64,000 bases of DNA from Cepaea nemoralis (Eukaryota; Mollusca; Gastropoda; Stylommatophora; Helicidae), in assembly GCA_014155875.1 (NCBI GenBank), contig JACEFZ010012652.1:132001-196000 (forward strand), given 5' to 3'. The translations under genes and the position numbers were made by a program. Positions 32,373 to 44,330 of this stretch are shown here, one piece after another; position 1 is the stretch's first letter; each line of letters starts with the position of its first letter. The notes beneath the pieces were generated by a model that was given only the letters and a program-made list of their open reading frames with translations, made no database searches and was not told the DNA's origin.

Positions 32373-32524
32373 GCAGCAGCAGCAGCAGCAGCAGCAGCAT
32401 TCAAAACATGCAGCAGATTTTGCTCATAATTACAGAAACACTATCAGCGAGGATATTTTGGGTATTCGACAAAACTCTAAAAGTCGCTTGTTAAAGTTTG
32501 CAGAAGCCATCATGATTAATTTAC
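32373..32524 (+). pseudogene. Penelope-like C-terminal fragment, left half, preceded by (CAG)n
   Basis: After nine CAG triplets (32373-32399) the frame reads SEDILGIRQNSKSRLLKFAE and AIMIN. The last part equals FIKFAEAIMIN at the end of Penelope copy 2 (about 59360-59395). The sequence stops at 32524, where the Gypsy element begins; its continuation lies 14 kb away at 46485. The upstream residues differ from copy 2, so this is another Penelope subfamily. Confidence 0.75.
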
Positions 32525-33028
32525 TGCCACGTAGCAGGTCAGACGAAATGACTCAAAAAAGGAATTGTAAGACAATCTCGAACCTAGGAGAAACTAGAGA
32601 AGTGACGTGAGAAAGCAAAAAAAAAAAAAAAAAAAAAACACGTCACAGGGGTAGTTAACAACAACAACAGACAGACTTTGGGCTGACAGCTAAGAGGCAG
32701 CACTATTCTAGTCACGGAAATAAGATTAGTTGTAAACTGGCAGGACGTCGCACTGATGGCTAATACATATTGGATGCAAGAGCTAGATTGTTAAGCCCGA
32801 TTCATCTTTGCTAGAAAACGACGGAAAGATGCAAATGCAAAAGTGGGACTTGGAAATCATGGCAAGGTGACACAGAGGCCACTTAGGTAAGGAGCAATAG
32901 CTGACTAGAAGTGCCGAGACATTTTAACAGCAAGTGTAGAGTAGGTTTATTTGTGCTAGCATTATGTATATTATTTTAATACTGTCCCGCCTGGCTGAAC
33001 AGGCACGGTATTCTGAGAATTATTAATT
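32525..33028 (+). repeat. Left LTR, first part
   Basis: Matches the right LTR from 44331 onward (GTAGCAGGTCAGACGAAATG, GACTAGAAGTGCCGAGACAT and many more). The poly(A) run at 32616-32638 is longer than in the right LTR. The last 68 bases or so (32961-33028) are repeated at 37125-37190, where the LTR resumes. Confidence 0.9.
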
Positions 33029-33942
33029 TTATTATTATATTATTCAAAATCTATCATAGTCTATATAAGTATTCCTAATGATGATGACTGAAATGATAAA
33101 ATGATAATCACCATCTGAGGAAATAATAGTTTCCCAAAAAATTTTGATGAAGATGAAAATGATATAAATTATAGTCTTAAATTCCCGTGGCTACCTTAGA
33201 ATCTTTGGTGAATACTTGTGGGATGTAGATCAACCTTGTATCCATTCAACAGTGGCTTGTAACTAGTCTGGTGGTTTATGGACTTGTTTGGTGCTCATCT
33301 CATGCTTAAGTGGTGTAGGTCTTCTATCTGCCGCTGCATTCTTACTCTCCATTCAGCTTCAGATACTCTAAGACTTTCTGAGAATAATAACACAATGGGA
33401 TGTACGTATCTATGTACATATGCATATACAACACGTATTAATACAAGAGATGGTCGTAACTAATTTTAAGCTGTTTCCATTGATATGCAAATGTCCTGAT
33501 TAGCAATCCAGAGTGCAATTTAGTTGATTCTTCAAGCACCCTTGCTATGTGGTGATTTACAGGTGATGTGATGTACATTTGCAATGTTTTTCCTTGCTAT
33601 TTACATCAATGGTTTACATGTTTGCATGACATTTCATAAATATCAACATCAGAAGTAGAAGTATTACTTTAACTTCATTTAATATTTGATCATGACATCC
33701 TATCATGATGGCATCACATTTACAGTATGTCATATCCTACTTTACGCTCATGAACATCAGAGCTCTAGTTAATGTTATTATTCTGGCATTTGATGTTTCT
33801 ATCACAGTATGTTCATTCAACAACACTATTATTAACTAAGCATTCATTCTGTTAAAAAAAAATTATATCTATAATAAACTATCTCTATAAACTATATACA
33901 TATCACAAGATTAGGGTGTTTCATTGTGAACTATATGAGATG
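33029..33942. other. Non-coding left part of the inserted piece
   Basis: AT-rich, with no recognised motif. It could hold the 3' untranslated part or LTR of the minus-strand element; no matching repeat was found at 35110-37124. Confidence 0.4.
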
Positions 33943-35109
33943 TTATCTATATTTATTGCGATCGTAATCCTCGTCAGAAGATGTATCAGCAGATTTTCCA
34001 GATTGATTTCTGGCATAACATGTGGGTTCAATGAGACTATAGTCTGTAAGTTTAATAATTTTTTGTGTCTTTTCTTTCCTTTTTCCCTCTGTCAATCCTA
34101 TACATTTCCAATATCTATTCCAGTTTCTTATGTTAATATCTCGTATCCGTGTATCAATTTGGTCTTGAGAAACTTTTTGATGGTGCCATTGTTTTATTAG
34201 TGAGTCTGTTTCAGTATATCGTACTTTTGATATCTTTGGGGGATTTCTGTTTTCCCAGTTTGGTTTTATATCAACAACGTTATCTATGTTCCCTTCGTCT
34301 GTTTGCCCTATGTCTGGTACTATGTCTGAATTATCATTGTCTATTTTAACTTGTTGATTTTCAGTGGGGTTGTCTTTCTTGTTCAAGTTTTCTTCTTTTT
34401 CTTTAGACGTAACATATCCCCTTTTTGCATCTTTAGTTATCTGTTTTAGTCTACAATTTCTGACTTCATGTCCAAAACTATGACAAAGATAACATTTTAC
34501 TGTTGGCTTTGTAGTCTGATAGTTTCTGTATTATTTTTAAAGATAGGTTATTTATGTATGATGCATAGTTTGGATTACTGTCACACATCTCAAGTACTCC
34601 GTGTTGTTGTTTGCAGTAGTTGCAATCTATCATCATACCTCTCTTTGATGTGGTGTACAGTCTTTGCTGGTTTGGTTTATACTGGTACGGTCGACTACCT
34701 CTGTTATGGTTCTTGTACTGGTGGTATCTATTTGATGGATTGTTACTTTTTTGATTTGACAATATGGCTGAAGTCCCTATTATTATTTCAGGTTGGGTCC
34801 CTTCTGCACCCATTTCTTTATGTGCGTTGTAGTTTGTACTATTGGTAATCTTATTTTGTCTTTCTCTAAATTCAACTTGTCTATTTCTAACTGTAGTCTT
34901 TTTGCTTCAAGATCTAGCTTTTGTCTTTCTAGAGCTAGTTCTTTATCTCCTTGTCTTTCATGTGATTCTCTAAGTTCTTTAGCTGCTGCTCTATCTTCTC
35001 TTATCTGACTTCGACATTCTGAGAGTTTGTTTTCTGCCCATATCAAAAGTTCTAGGCCTGTGAAACAGAATTTCACGCCGAGTACTACAAAATCTATTAA
35101 TGTAGACAT
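33943..35109 (-). pseudogene. Gypsy-type gag with CCHC knuckle (minus strand)
   Basis: The start ATG at 35109 opens MSTLIDFVVLG, parallel to MSTLQDFMVLG of the plus-strand gag at 38526. A charged helical stretch follows (EDRAAAKELRESHERQGDKE, LALERQKLDLEAKRLQLE), probably a coiled coil. After a deletion of the capsid-like middle comes GTQPEIIIGTSAILSNQ (like AQPELVIGASARVHNQ in the other gag), a basic Arg/Tyr/Gln-rich linker, and after a frameshift the knuckle KCYLCHSFGHEVRNC (about 34510-34466). The C-terminal part to 33943 is acidic and unrecognised. Gag packages element RNA. Confidence 0.8.
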
Positions 35110-37124
35110 GTTGTGGTTGAGTACTTGTCTACTATATATGTGTCTATAACCTGTAGCTTGAACCAATGTAGATACTATCTGTATCAGTGTATTCAGATAC
35201 TAGTATCTATGATGACAATGGTAAAGAACCCCAATAGCAAGACTCTATTTCAGTCAGTGTCGCTGTTGATCATGCTCTGGCTAATCTGACTGTGATGACC
35301 TTGGTGTAATAATGCTGTACTACAATAATGGTAACAACACTGGACAACAATAACGCCTTTCAGAAGTTTTAGCTAACTGACATAGCACCTATGGACAAAA
35401 TAATCACAAAGAATAGATACATTAATTACGTCACAGAACAAAAAATATTGGACTAGGTTACAAAACAAGACAAAGTTCACGCTATCAGTCGTAAATTTAC
35501 TTAATTATCAAGTCAATTACGAATGCTAACCGAAGGGAACGTACTTTTGGGTGATGATGAAATAACCACAAAAGTAGCCCTCCAACCTCCCACTAACGAT
35601 GAGGGTGAGCAAACATATTGATGGAAGGGTGCCTGTTGGCTCTGGAATACTAAGCAGGACACATACGCAAGTCAAGTGAAAATAGCTTAACCTGTATAAA
35701 TTCAGCTCCGGTGTCCTTGGTGGCTTTGTCCAGATGCTTGGCTCCACTTCAGGATTCTTCACAAGATGGTATGGATCAGCTTTACTGCATTTCGGGCTGA
35801 CCAGGAATCAGTAGAAGATTGGACTTGAAAATGGTGATCCTCAAAAAGTGGTGTTGATGGTGCCTACCATACTACTGATGGCACTGGAAAACTGGATCTG
35901 AAAAATATTGGACAATCTGACACTGAGATTAGTTCATTGGAGCACTATAGTGCGTGAAGCACATGAACACGGCTCTAGATTGATGATTTATGTTGCTCAG
36001 TGCCATAATATGTTTCCTTGAATCAATAGTTGGAATATGGAATTAACATTCTTTGCTGTGTTCTTAGCAACTACACACAGATGTAACATATCTTTCATCT
36101 AACATGATGGTTGGCTGAGACGTGAGCTTACTTTGTTTTCGTCGATGGTCACCATCTTGTTAACCTTGAACAATGTCATTCTTTGAGTTCCACACTTGGT
36201 GTTAACTTTCTATTTCTTTATTACTTGCAAATCACTATCTTACTCGTTCTTTCGCACTGTTCTCTATTCAACACTGTATTGATGACACATTCTCCCTTGA
36301 CCGTAACTGGGTTCATTCAAGCGGACGTAGACTCCATGTGCTAAGAGCCGGAACTCACTCACTCAATGTCCGACATCTTGGTTTCTGTCTAGGGAATTGA
36401 AGATTTAGCAGAAATATCTCGGTAGGCTCGTATAAATAATGTACAAGTTTTTCGTGCACACAACACAATTTCAACTCGTCCTTATAGTACAAGATCTCTT
36501 TATTCTAGCACACTTATCACCGTGGTTGCCATCATGCACCGCCAGCTTCCTGCCTTTCAGCGTTCTGTACATGATCAACACACCCACTGTCTAGTAATAA
36601 ATAGTACATGGTACAACTAATCGTCATATAGACTCTATGGCTACACGTCACTGCTAAACAATAATACGAGTTCTAATTACTTACGCACATCACACTGGTT
36701 TCGAACGTGTCACGGCGTGTCTCTCGCTCCGCCATTCTTCGCAACGTGTTCACAACACGGGGTCAACTCTCTCACCACAACTTGTCGATATTGACTGGCC
36801 CATTGTTGGTCGTTAACTTCAGTGTACGACGTCTTCACTCAGCTTTCTTAAACAAGAACACTCCTTCACAGTCGACTGCAACTTGAATAACTGCAACCAT
36901 CGCAAAACGCTTTCAAACGAAGAACTCTCTCAAACATCAACCTTCTTGTCTCACGTCCCAGCTCCATCTGTTCGAGCGCACCGTTTTCCGGCTTTGACCT
37001 GGGCGCGTCATGTGACCACATAACTCCGCCCCTTTCGTGCCCCGGTGTGTCGGGTTGGGTTTTCAACTCGTGTCTTAGTGACAGCAGTTTAACTTGCTCT
37101 GTTTCTCTAATCCATCTCATGGCA
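35110..37124. other. Non-coding right part of the inserted piece
   Basis: This lies upstream of the minus-strand gag, so should contain its leader and 5' LTR. GC content rises in 36600-37120. An 84-codon minus-strand frame at 37120-36866 has no recognised motif. Confidence 0.4.
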
Positions 37125-37393
37125 ATTATGTATATTATTTTAATACTGTCCCGCCTGGCTGAACAGGCATGGTATTATGAGAATTATTTATATTATTATT
37201 ACTACAATTGAGATGTGGGCACAAGCTTGAACACAGGCAATAAATTTGGCCATAGCTGAGATGTCTACCGGCTTTGAGTTATCTATCAATGTTGGCACAG
37301 CGCTTCCAAAAATTCTGTTCAAATGGTTTCTCCCTTGGACAATGAGTGGTGTTACTGATATTGATTGTTTATATCGTCACTAACCATCTGGCA
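37125..37393 (+). repeat. Left LTR, second part
   Basis: Matches the right LTR from about 44758 to its end, including GGGCACAAGCTTGAACACAG and TTTATATCGTCACTAACCAT. It is uninterrupted at the site where the right LTR carries LINE-I1. Ends CTGGCA. Confidence 0.9.
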
Positions 37394-37397
37394 GAAG

Positions 37398-37415
37398 TGG
37401 TGGGCTCCTGGAAAC
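37398..37415 (+). promoter_or_regulatory. Candidate primer binding site
   Basis: TGGTGGGCTCCTGGAAAC starts four bases after the LTR end. TGG is the complement of a tRNA CCA end, as expected for a minus-strand primer site. The tRNA was not identified. Confidence 0.6.
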
Positions 37416-38525
37416 GGAAGCATGCAAACCTGAATTGTGAAGAGAAGCCATCGCCAGTAAGCCACATATATTAAGTTATCACACCAGATCAGCCCAAGGA
37501 AGGAACATATTATATTCTATGTTGTAGACAGTTACTATGTGTCAGCAGTTCAGTGGACAGCCAGCTGTCATCATGTAATATTCAAATTTACTATTCCAAT
37601 TTCATATATACTACATATGACTGGTTCACTTCGTCACATTATATTCACTGGACGTACATACAGGATGAAGTCGTCACCGAAGGCATACTCAGGTAGGAGC
37701 AAGGAGTATCTACACGGATCCGAACAGGCATATTAGTTGACATTATATTCAGGACATCTAGGAAATATGTCACTGATAATTTTAATCGGATCGATGGATA
37801 TACCAGCATCCAGATATACACGACACTGTTAGTACCCTTATATACCAACGTCACCAGCACCTGTTGAGAGCATCCTTACCAGTTTACACCATATCCAAAC
37901 AACAGGCCATTTGAATTGTTTGTTGTTAATTTGGCGTTCTGTTTGGGTGTTTATTTTTAAAGTTCGATATATTCTCTATGGCCGATTCGTTAGCGATGTA
38001 GTCGTGTGGGCGGTTGGCTGGGCTATTCTTGCGGCAGATAATTGTTGTTGTCAGGTGCAAGGATACGTTCCGTACTGACATCGGTCAGTTCGTTACAAAT
38101 TCTTTGTGTGGCGACCTCACGGTTGTTTAGTACCCGTGTTGTTTTGTAGTAGTCCTTATCTGTTCGTAGCTATAAGTTCTCCGTGTTTCTTTTACATGTC
38201 AATAGATATGTTCGTCTGTGTTACATTTCGTCTACCTCTCCTGCAGCAATTTATGTGTATTGTGGCGTGCTATTCTTTAAATAGATGAATTTTTACTACC
38301 AGTTTTGTCTGGATTGTATCTACTGTAACAAGTTAAGGCAATATTTAATTCCGCGTCAAGCTTGCTGCATTGTTCTGAATTCTGTTTTATTGCATTGTTG
38401 ATCGTGTTTGCATCCCATTCAACCTGTTGTGCTTTTGACGTATTTAAGTTCAGTCTTCCAAACGATTTCGCAGTGCACAGATATTTTGTATTTCAGCTGT
38501 TTAATTTACAGGGAATTGTGACGCC
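37416..38525 (+). other. Gypsy leader between LTR and gag
   Basis: About 1.1 kb without conserved coding motif between the primer binding site and the gag ATG at 38526. Confidence 0.6.
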
Positions 38526-40110
38526 ATGTCGACATTGCAAGATTTTATGGTGTTAGGCGAGACGTCAAAATCAACCGGTCAGGAACTTAGAACATGGACT
38601 AAACAGGAATTTAAAGAGTTCCAAGCGCAGCATAGGGAGGAGAGAGCGGCGGCTAAAGAAGCTGAAAAATAAAAGTTAGCAGCGGAGAAAGAAATCAAAG
38701 TAAGAGAGCTTGCAATAGAAAGGGAATAACTGGCGGCAGAAAAGGAAAGACTAGCAGCAGAAAAAGAGAGGCTTGCATTCGAGAAGGAAAAACTCGCGGC
38801 CGAGTTGATAATGAAGGACAAGGAGATTGAAGGAAACTTAAAGGTCAAAACTATGGAGAAAGACCGGGAAGCCGAGATTGCGCAGACAAAATTGCAGACA
38901 CAGGCGGGTGATTCCTTTAAACGTTACCAGAGTCTGATCAGAAATGTTACACAAGGGGATTCCATTTCAGCATGATAACTAATTTTGAGGTGTTAGTTAA
39001 GTTCTACAAGATTCCAATGGATGACTCGCCGATTTTATTACACCGTCATCTCGCATTGGAGCCTTTGAAAGTCGTGGAGTTGATCCCTGAGAATTTACGG
39101 ACCAACTATACATATAGTTAGTTTAGTTTAGTCGTTGGATTAACATCACGGCACACGGTTTTAACCCATAAGTGTTCCGTTTTCCTCCTAACTCAAACCT
39201 GAGTCTGAAGAAACTCAGCTCAATGCACGAACTCCGTTGCATCGTCGAGGATCCTGAAATACTTTGGGTAGATTTTTAACTCGAAATTTTGCCCGGGCAG
39301 AGCCGTTAGGCTACTCTTTTTCGATTTCCAACTGCCAAGGGATTTTTTACGTGCGCAACAATACACACGGGCGTCCGATCTCACTACCCAGAGACCAGAG
39401 AAAATTTTATTACTGGAAGTCCTGGTGGATTTTTTAAATAAATCCCGGTCCTCATCGAGGAAAACCGGCGGTTATACATATATACTATACATATATTCGA
39501 GATAGGGTCTTGGCTCACATTTCGTTGGATGAAGCTGGGTTGAAAACGAAACTTAAGACGCTAGCGCCTAAAGCAAATCAGACGTTTCTGGACTACGTCT
39601 CGGAAACATCTTCTCTCTTTGATAAATGGCTGAGAGCAGAGGATGTCAATTCAGATTTTGAGAAGCTAAGTGATCTCATGCTGAGGGATAAGTTACTGTC
39701 ATCGGTACCGGAATCGATGTCTACATTTCAGGTGGAGAACAAGTGTAAATCAGTCCCAGAGATGGGGTCAAAGGGGGAAGCATTCTACAATGCACATAGG
39801 GAGGTATTTGGTGTTGGAGCTCAACCAGAGTTGGTTATAGGAGCGAGTGCTAGAGTACATAATCAACGATATCAAGGTAGAGCGAACAGGTTCTCACAAT
39901 ATAGCCAACAGCATAGAGGTAGAGGGCTCGATTCTTACCTTAAAAAACTCACTTCTAAGAGTATCAGTAAGTATGATTCTTACAAAAATAGTGTTAAATG
40001 CCTCGCTTTTCGGGCGTACGGCCACACCTCAAGATTGTGTATGATTAGGAAAACATGGAAGGAAGCTAGTGCAGCATACATATTCACTAGTAGCGACTGA
40101 GACGATGTAG
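38526..40110 (+). pseudogene. Gypsy gag (plus strand), interrupted by a 367-bp insertion
   Basis: The start at 38526 opens MSTLQDFMVLGETSKS. A Lys/Glu/Ala-rich coiled-coil follows with two in-frame stops (near 38670 and 38728). A shift near 38970 leads to NFEVLVKFYKIPMDDSPILL, LALEPLKVVELIPENLRTNY. After the insertion it resumes with HISLDEAGLKTKLKTLAPKA, FLDYVSETSSLFDKWLRAED and FEKLSDLMLRDKLLSSVPE, a SCAN-like capsid region, then an Arg/Gln/Tyr-rich linker. The zinc knuckle (about 39988-40032) reads CLAFRAYGHTSRLC; its second Cys is changed to Phe, so it cannot bind zinc normally. Confidence 0.85.
39117..39483. mobile_element. Unclassified 367-bp insertion in gag
   Basis: A 12-bp direct repeat ACTATACATATA flanks it at 39105-39116 and 39484-39495, and its removal restores the gag reading frame region. 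It begins GTTAGTTTAGTTTAGTCGTT and ends near GAAAACCGGCGG. No coding frame, tRNA-like boxes or inverted ends were identified. Presumably a non-autonomous retroelement. Confidence 0.8.
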
Positions 40111-40289
40111 AAGACATTCATGCAGCCATATTGCAGACATCGCCCAATGACAGACCATGTAAAGGGTGTGAAGAATTCCAGGAGTACGTTAGCCTGGCGT
40201 GAGGCCACAAGGTACCAATACATGAAGCTAACGCAGTGGACACCCAGAATAGTGCTCCTACGACCATCAAGCAAGGATCAATGGATCGG

Positions 40290-40651
40290 CAACCACTTGT
40301 GTCAGGAACACGGGCGCAGCCGTTGCTGGGGTTTACCACAAACTGGTAAACAAGACGGACTAAACAGGCAAAAGTGTTACCTGCAGAACGTTCGGAGGTA
40401 CCCTAGAAAGATATTAGACCGCATGGGTCATGATAAGATGCCCATACTATGAGGGAAGAATATGCGCGGCAGTATTACCAAACCCATGTGCTGGGTTAAT
40501 AATTGGCAACATTCCAAACTTGACAGAATGTCCCCATGAAGAAACGATCACACACAGACTTGCCAATGCACTCAACGTTCACGAGACGCATGAAGAAGAT
40601 AATAAGCAACTGACACAAGTTACTCAACCGACAACCGACACTGCCCATTGA
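40290..40651 (+). pseudogene. Gypsy retropepsin (protease) remnant
   Basis: In one frame the sequence reads NTGAAVAGVYHKLVNKTD, the place of the aspartic protease DTG motif with Asp changed to Asn. A stop and a frameshift follow. The frame 40430-40651 has PYYEGRICAAVLPNPCAGLI followed by IGNIPNL, the closing LIIGNI motif of Gypsy proteases. The protease cuts the Gag-Pol polyprotein. The loss of the catalytic Asp plus the stops make it inactive. Confidence 0.65.
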
Positions 40652-41100
40652 TCTATACTAACACTGTATAACACAAAAGAGGAACGTCATGACAGTACAA
40701 AAATGTTTTCACCATAATATTCATGAAGTAAACAAATCCAACTATGGGTAGGTTGATAATTCTCAACTAAACAAGTTTATTCCCGTGAGTGTGAGTGTAA
40801 AACAAAAGCAAACAATCAGACAACCTCATCTTTTTGCAAATAACACCAGTCAAGCGAACCTACAGAAACCACATGAAAATGGAGCAGAAGATAGAACAGT
40901 AGCCAAGAGTACATCCATTGTTAACAGACAACATATACATTCCACAAAACAATGGCAATGGAACGTCATAATCATATTTATTTTTCATATGATGATGCTC
41001 ATTAAATCACCCCTCACCTATGATGATTGCGCTGTTGCAAGCAATTATGCACAAGTCAAGAAACATACTACAAACATATACTCACAAACAAAGAAATATA
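40652..41100. other. Degraded pol region without recognised motif
   Basis: The first part of the reverse transcriptase would be expected between protease and 41860 but no fingers or YxDD motif is visible. It is probably deleted. Confidence 0.5.
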
Positions 41101-41344
41101 TTTTTTCTTCCGCGTTTCCATCCTGTTTCAGGATATTGCGGTCAACACCAGCATCTTTCAGCTGTATGCTGATTCCTAGGCTAGATTACGCTCATCAGCA
41201 CGCCACGACTTTCTGAGCGACCGGCTCCATACTCTCATATGTCACTTTTGCGATTCGAACCACTGCTAATTCTCGTCGCGTCACGTGACGAGAGTATTCG
41301 GGGTTAGCGGAGAAAGCTGCTAACCCCTCGGCCATGGAGCCGGC
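41101..41344 (-). mobile_element. SINE1, copy c (tRNA-headed)
   Basis: Minus-strand copy: T run at 41101 (poly(A) tail), hairpin, core, B box complement CGATTCGAACC, A box complement and head ending ATGGAGCCGGC at 41344. A 12-bp target duplication CAAAGAAATATA lies at 41089-41100 and 41345-41356. It inserted into the Gypsy element. Confidence 0.96.
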
Positions 41345-41356
41345 CAAAGAAATATA

Positions 41357-41859
41357 TTACGAACATTTATTCACAAACCAAGAAATATGTTGCTAACATG
41401 TACTAGCAAGTCAGGAAATATGTCACAAACGTCGGCACACACACCAATAAATATTCTACAAACTGGTTAGGTAAATGGAAAGAACATTACAGAAAACAAG
41501 CTACACTTGTCTTTGCTTACCTTGTTTACTTGAGCTGTCTATGCTTCAGATATACCAGATTTACCTCACGACAGCATATGTGGTACACATTATACACAAG
41601 AGTGAAAGCTATGACATTAGTCAAGTCAACAAAATTAAAATATACAGAAAATATCATACATTCAGACAAGAAACACCATACTGTCAGAAAGAAAGACAGA
41701 AAGATAGAAAGAAAAAAAAAAGAAAGAAAGAAAGAAAGAAAGAAAGGAAAGAAAGAAAGAAACAAAGAAGGAAAGAAAGCAAATGAAAAGAAGGAAGTTC
41801 GGAGTGTGTTAAGATAGTTAAACATATATCAGCTTATATTTCGCTACATACAAAAAAAA
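41357..41859. other. Stretch with (AAAG)n tract
   Basis: An AAAG/GAAA repeat at about 41687-41795 produces long Lys/Glu/Arg frames that are not genes. The rest has no recognised motif. Confidence 0.7.
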
Positions 41860-42436
41860 GAGAAGAAGTTAGAAATGTTGGAGGACTCATAAATTATTAC
41901 CAATGGTGTATTCTTAATTTCGCTGACATGACAGCAACTTTTTCAGAACTGTTAAAACAGGTCAACCTGCTAAGATTAGATGGACAGTTGAACACAATAA
42001 ACTTCTGCAACAAATTAAGAATCTTTTTCGTAGTTTTCCTATTTTAAAACTGCCTGATATTTCAAAAGACTTCATAGTGCAGACAGATGCAAGTTTTCAC
42101 GCTATCTCAGTGACTCTTTTGCAAATTCATGATGGTAAATTACATCCTGTTCTGTACTTTAGTAGGAAACTATCAGACACTCAAAAGAAATATGCTGTCA
42201 CTGAACTTGAAGCTTTAGCGCTAATAGAAAGCGTTAATAAGTTTTCTAAATATCTGCTTGGTAGAAAATTTATTGTTCTATCTGATAATAAGCCTTTACA
42301 AGTCTTTAAAGTTGGCCATCCAAAAACTCCAGAATACACAGATGGTCTCTTCTTCTGCAAGACTATGATTTCGATATCTGTCATATACCGGGTAAAGATA
42401 ATAACCTTGCGGATCTTCTCAGTAGACTGTAGAAAT
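41860..42436 (+). pseudogene. Gypsy reverse transcriptase end and RNase H
   Basis: The first part (about 41865-42070) reads RNVGGLINYYQWCILNFADM and, after a shift, LLQQIKNLFRSFPILKLPDI, the RT connection segment. The RNase H follows in frame from 42077: MQTDASFHAISVTLLQIHDG (first Asp), YFSRKLSDTQKKYAVTELEA (Glu), SDNKPLQVF (Asp). After another shift it closes with DYDFDICHIPGKDNNLADLL and SRL-stop at 42434-42436. RNase H removes the RNA of the RNA-DNA hybrid. The catalytic triad is visible, but frameshifts and the missing polymerase core inactivate it. Confidence 0.88.
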
Positions 42437-44312
42437 CGATTAAGATATCACATTTCATTTTATTGTCTTCGTGCATACATGTCATACAGCAGGCCGAATA
42501 GTTATGTCACTTTTAAGCACCCTTATAGAGTGTATCTAAATGCACAACAAACATTCCAACATATGTTAGTTAAATATTGATTAGTGTTGGATATGTAGAG
42601 ATTTTTTTTTTCCGATTTGCTTACTTGCCATTTTATATAGAAAATATTCGGACCTTTTGTGTAAAGTGGTGTTAGGACAATGCAGATTGGACGAGGGTGA
42701 CTTCAGTCAGACCTTGTGAATCCGATTCTATATGTGGTGTGGTGACTTTACTTCGAACATTGGCCAGTCGACATTTATCCGAAGATCGTGGTATTGTGAT
42801 GTCAGACTGTTGTTCTTTCGAGTTGACCATGACCGACGTGAGGTCGATAGTGAGCTACCGACCTCAAGGCACCCACAAGGGCGAATGCTATTGGTTAATT
42901 AAGTATGCATAATAGTTGCAGCCATGATAACGTACATCCATCCATATTTCACACCATTGTTCAGTTTCACACGTCACATCCATTTCACATACACGTAAAT
43001 GATTCACTCATCATGTCAAACAAACATGTAAAATATCATTCCTGTGTTTATTGTACGTCATGTTTCACTCATCACAGTGACGATGAGAGGGTCATGTCAA
43101 ACATACATTTAAAATATCATTCATGCGTTTATTGTACGTCATGGTTCACTCATCACGACGTCGATGAGAGGGTCATGTCAGTCAGATAGTTCACATATAA
43201 TCTTAACATGTCATACACTCATCAGTCATATGTCATGGTACAAGTGAGAATAATAAGTAGATAAAATATTATATATTTTGTTGGAATGACAACAAAGATT
43301 TGTTGTTGATATGATAGAGTTAATTTAAGTGCTGAACACAATCAATTGATACATACACGATTCATTTCAGACCAACAAACACGAAGAACAGTACAGACTA
43401 TACATAAATATATATAAAAAGGCTGAATAGCATGACTGAGTGAAAGGATTCCTATTTGCATATATTATGATTTTCTATTTATTTCAGGTTAAATTAGTTT
43501 TGTTATAATTATTGAATTGCTAATTCATGAATTACTTTATGATTATTTCAGATTAGGATTATTGGTGGAGTTTTTCTGGTACGATATTATTTAACCTCTT
43601 ACGTGTTACTGGAAAGGCAAACCCAATAACAAGGCTAAGGACAACATAATCAACCATCGTTAAGGCGTTGTCGCGCCACATATTGAGAAAAATTGTGCAT
43701 TGCATTATTTACTGTATAAGATGAGTATATGCAGAGCTACATAGACATACATAAGCTAGATAAGAACCAATAGCCGTCACAGCAAATAAAAGGAAATAGA
43801 AATGTCTCAAAGATTCTTACAATTCGACAGCTATTTAGGCAGAAGACCTCAACTATCAAATATAACAAGGACTAAGAGTCATACGATAGCCGATAATGAC
43901 ATATAGCAGGTGGAAGAATAGCCATATAGTTACATGTCAAATATCAAAACTAATACAGAGGGAATGGTACCAGTTTATCACACACGTCCCGTAAATCGGG
44001 TTTTATAGCTTTGGTTGGGGATGCTTGTCTGTTGTAGGGAAATGACGGGCTAATACTATGTTTATAGATTAGTTAGCGCAGCCCTCCCATAGGCTGGTGC
44101 TACACGACGTCTACCGGGGTGTAGATTGGAGTGCGAGCCCGTAGTGTAATAATAATGTTTTAAATGAGATTTTGTGTGTGATTGATAGGAGACCATACCA
44201 TCATATTAGCACAGTAGTGGAAATAGTTTACATACATATGACTCATGGATTCTGAACTGCTACATGTCAGGCTATGTAAACCGACTACATTGTAAAATGG
44301 TTACACCATTTC
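42437..44312. other. Gypsy 3' internal region without integrase
   Basis: The integrase expected after RNase H is not recognisable: no HHCC or DDE motif in any long frame, and no envelope-like frame. An 81-bp tandem repeat lies at 43013-43174. Confidence 0.6.
43013..43174 (+). repeat. 81-bp tandem repeat, two units, coding-like
   Basis: Units 43013-43093 and 43094-43174 are close copies whose open frame reads MSN.H.KYHSCVYCTS.FTHH..DERV twice. A third partial start follows. It has Cys and His pairs but not canonical C2H2 finger spacing. Confidence 0.8.
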
Positions 44313-44325
44313 AAAGGGGAGGGGG
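44313..44325 (+). promoter_or_regulatory. Polypurine tract
   Basis: AAAGGGGAGGGGG lies five bases before the right LTR start, the usual plus-strand primer site of LTR elements. Confidence 0.85.
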
Positions 44326-44330
44326 CATAC

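Larger units (their letters stand above)
33029..37124 (-). mobile_element. Opposite-strand gag-bearing retroelement piece inside the left LTR
   Basis: About 4.1 kb interrupting the left LTR. It carries a minus-strand gag (33943-35109) related to the host element's own gag. The flanking LTR sequence of about 65 bases is present on both sides, too long for a simple target duplication. No LTRs of the inserted piece and no polymerase were identified, so how it arrived is unclear. Confidence 0.6.

Noticed and set aside
40785..41216. 143-codon plus-strand frame
   Set aside because: Its C-terminal third is the antisense translation of SINE1c, the remainder has no motif. The same tail appears in a frame at 27556-28194 for the same reason.
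41475..41817. Lys/Glu/Arg-rich frames on both strands
   Set aside because: They arise from an AAAG repeat.
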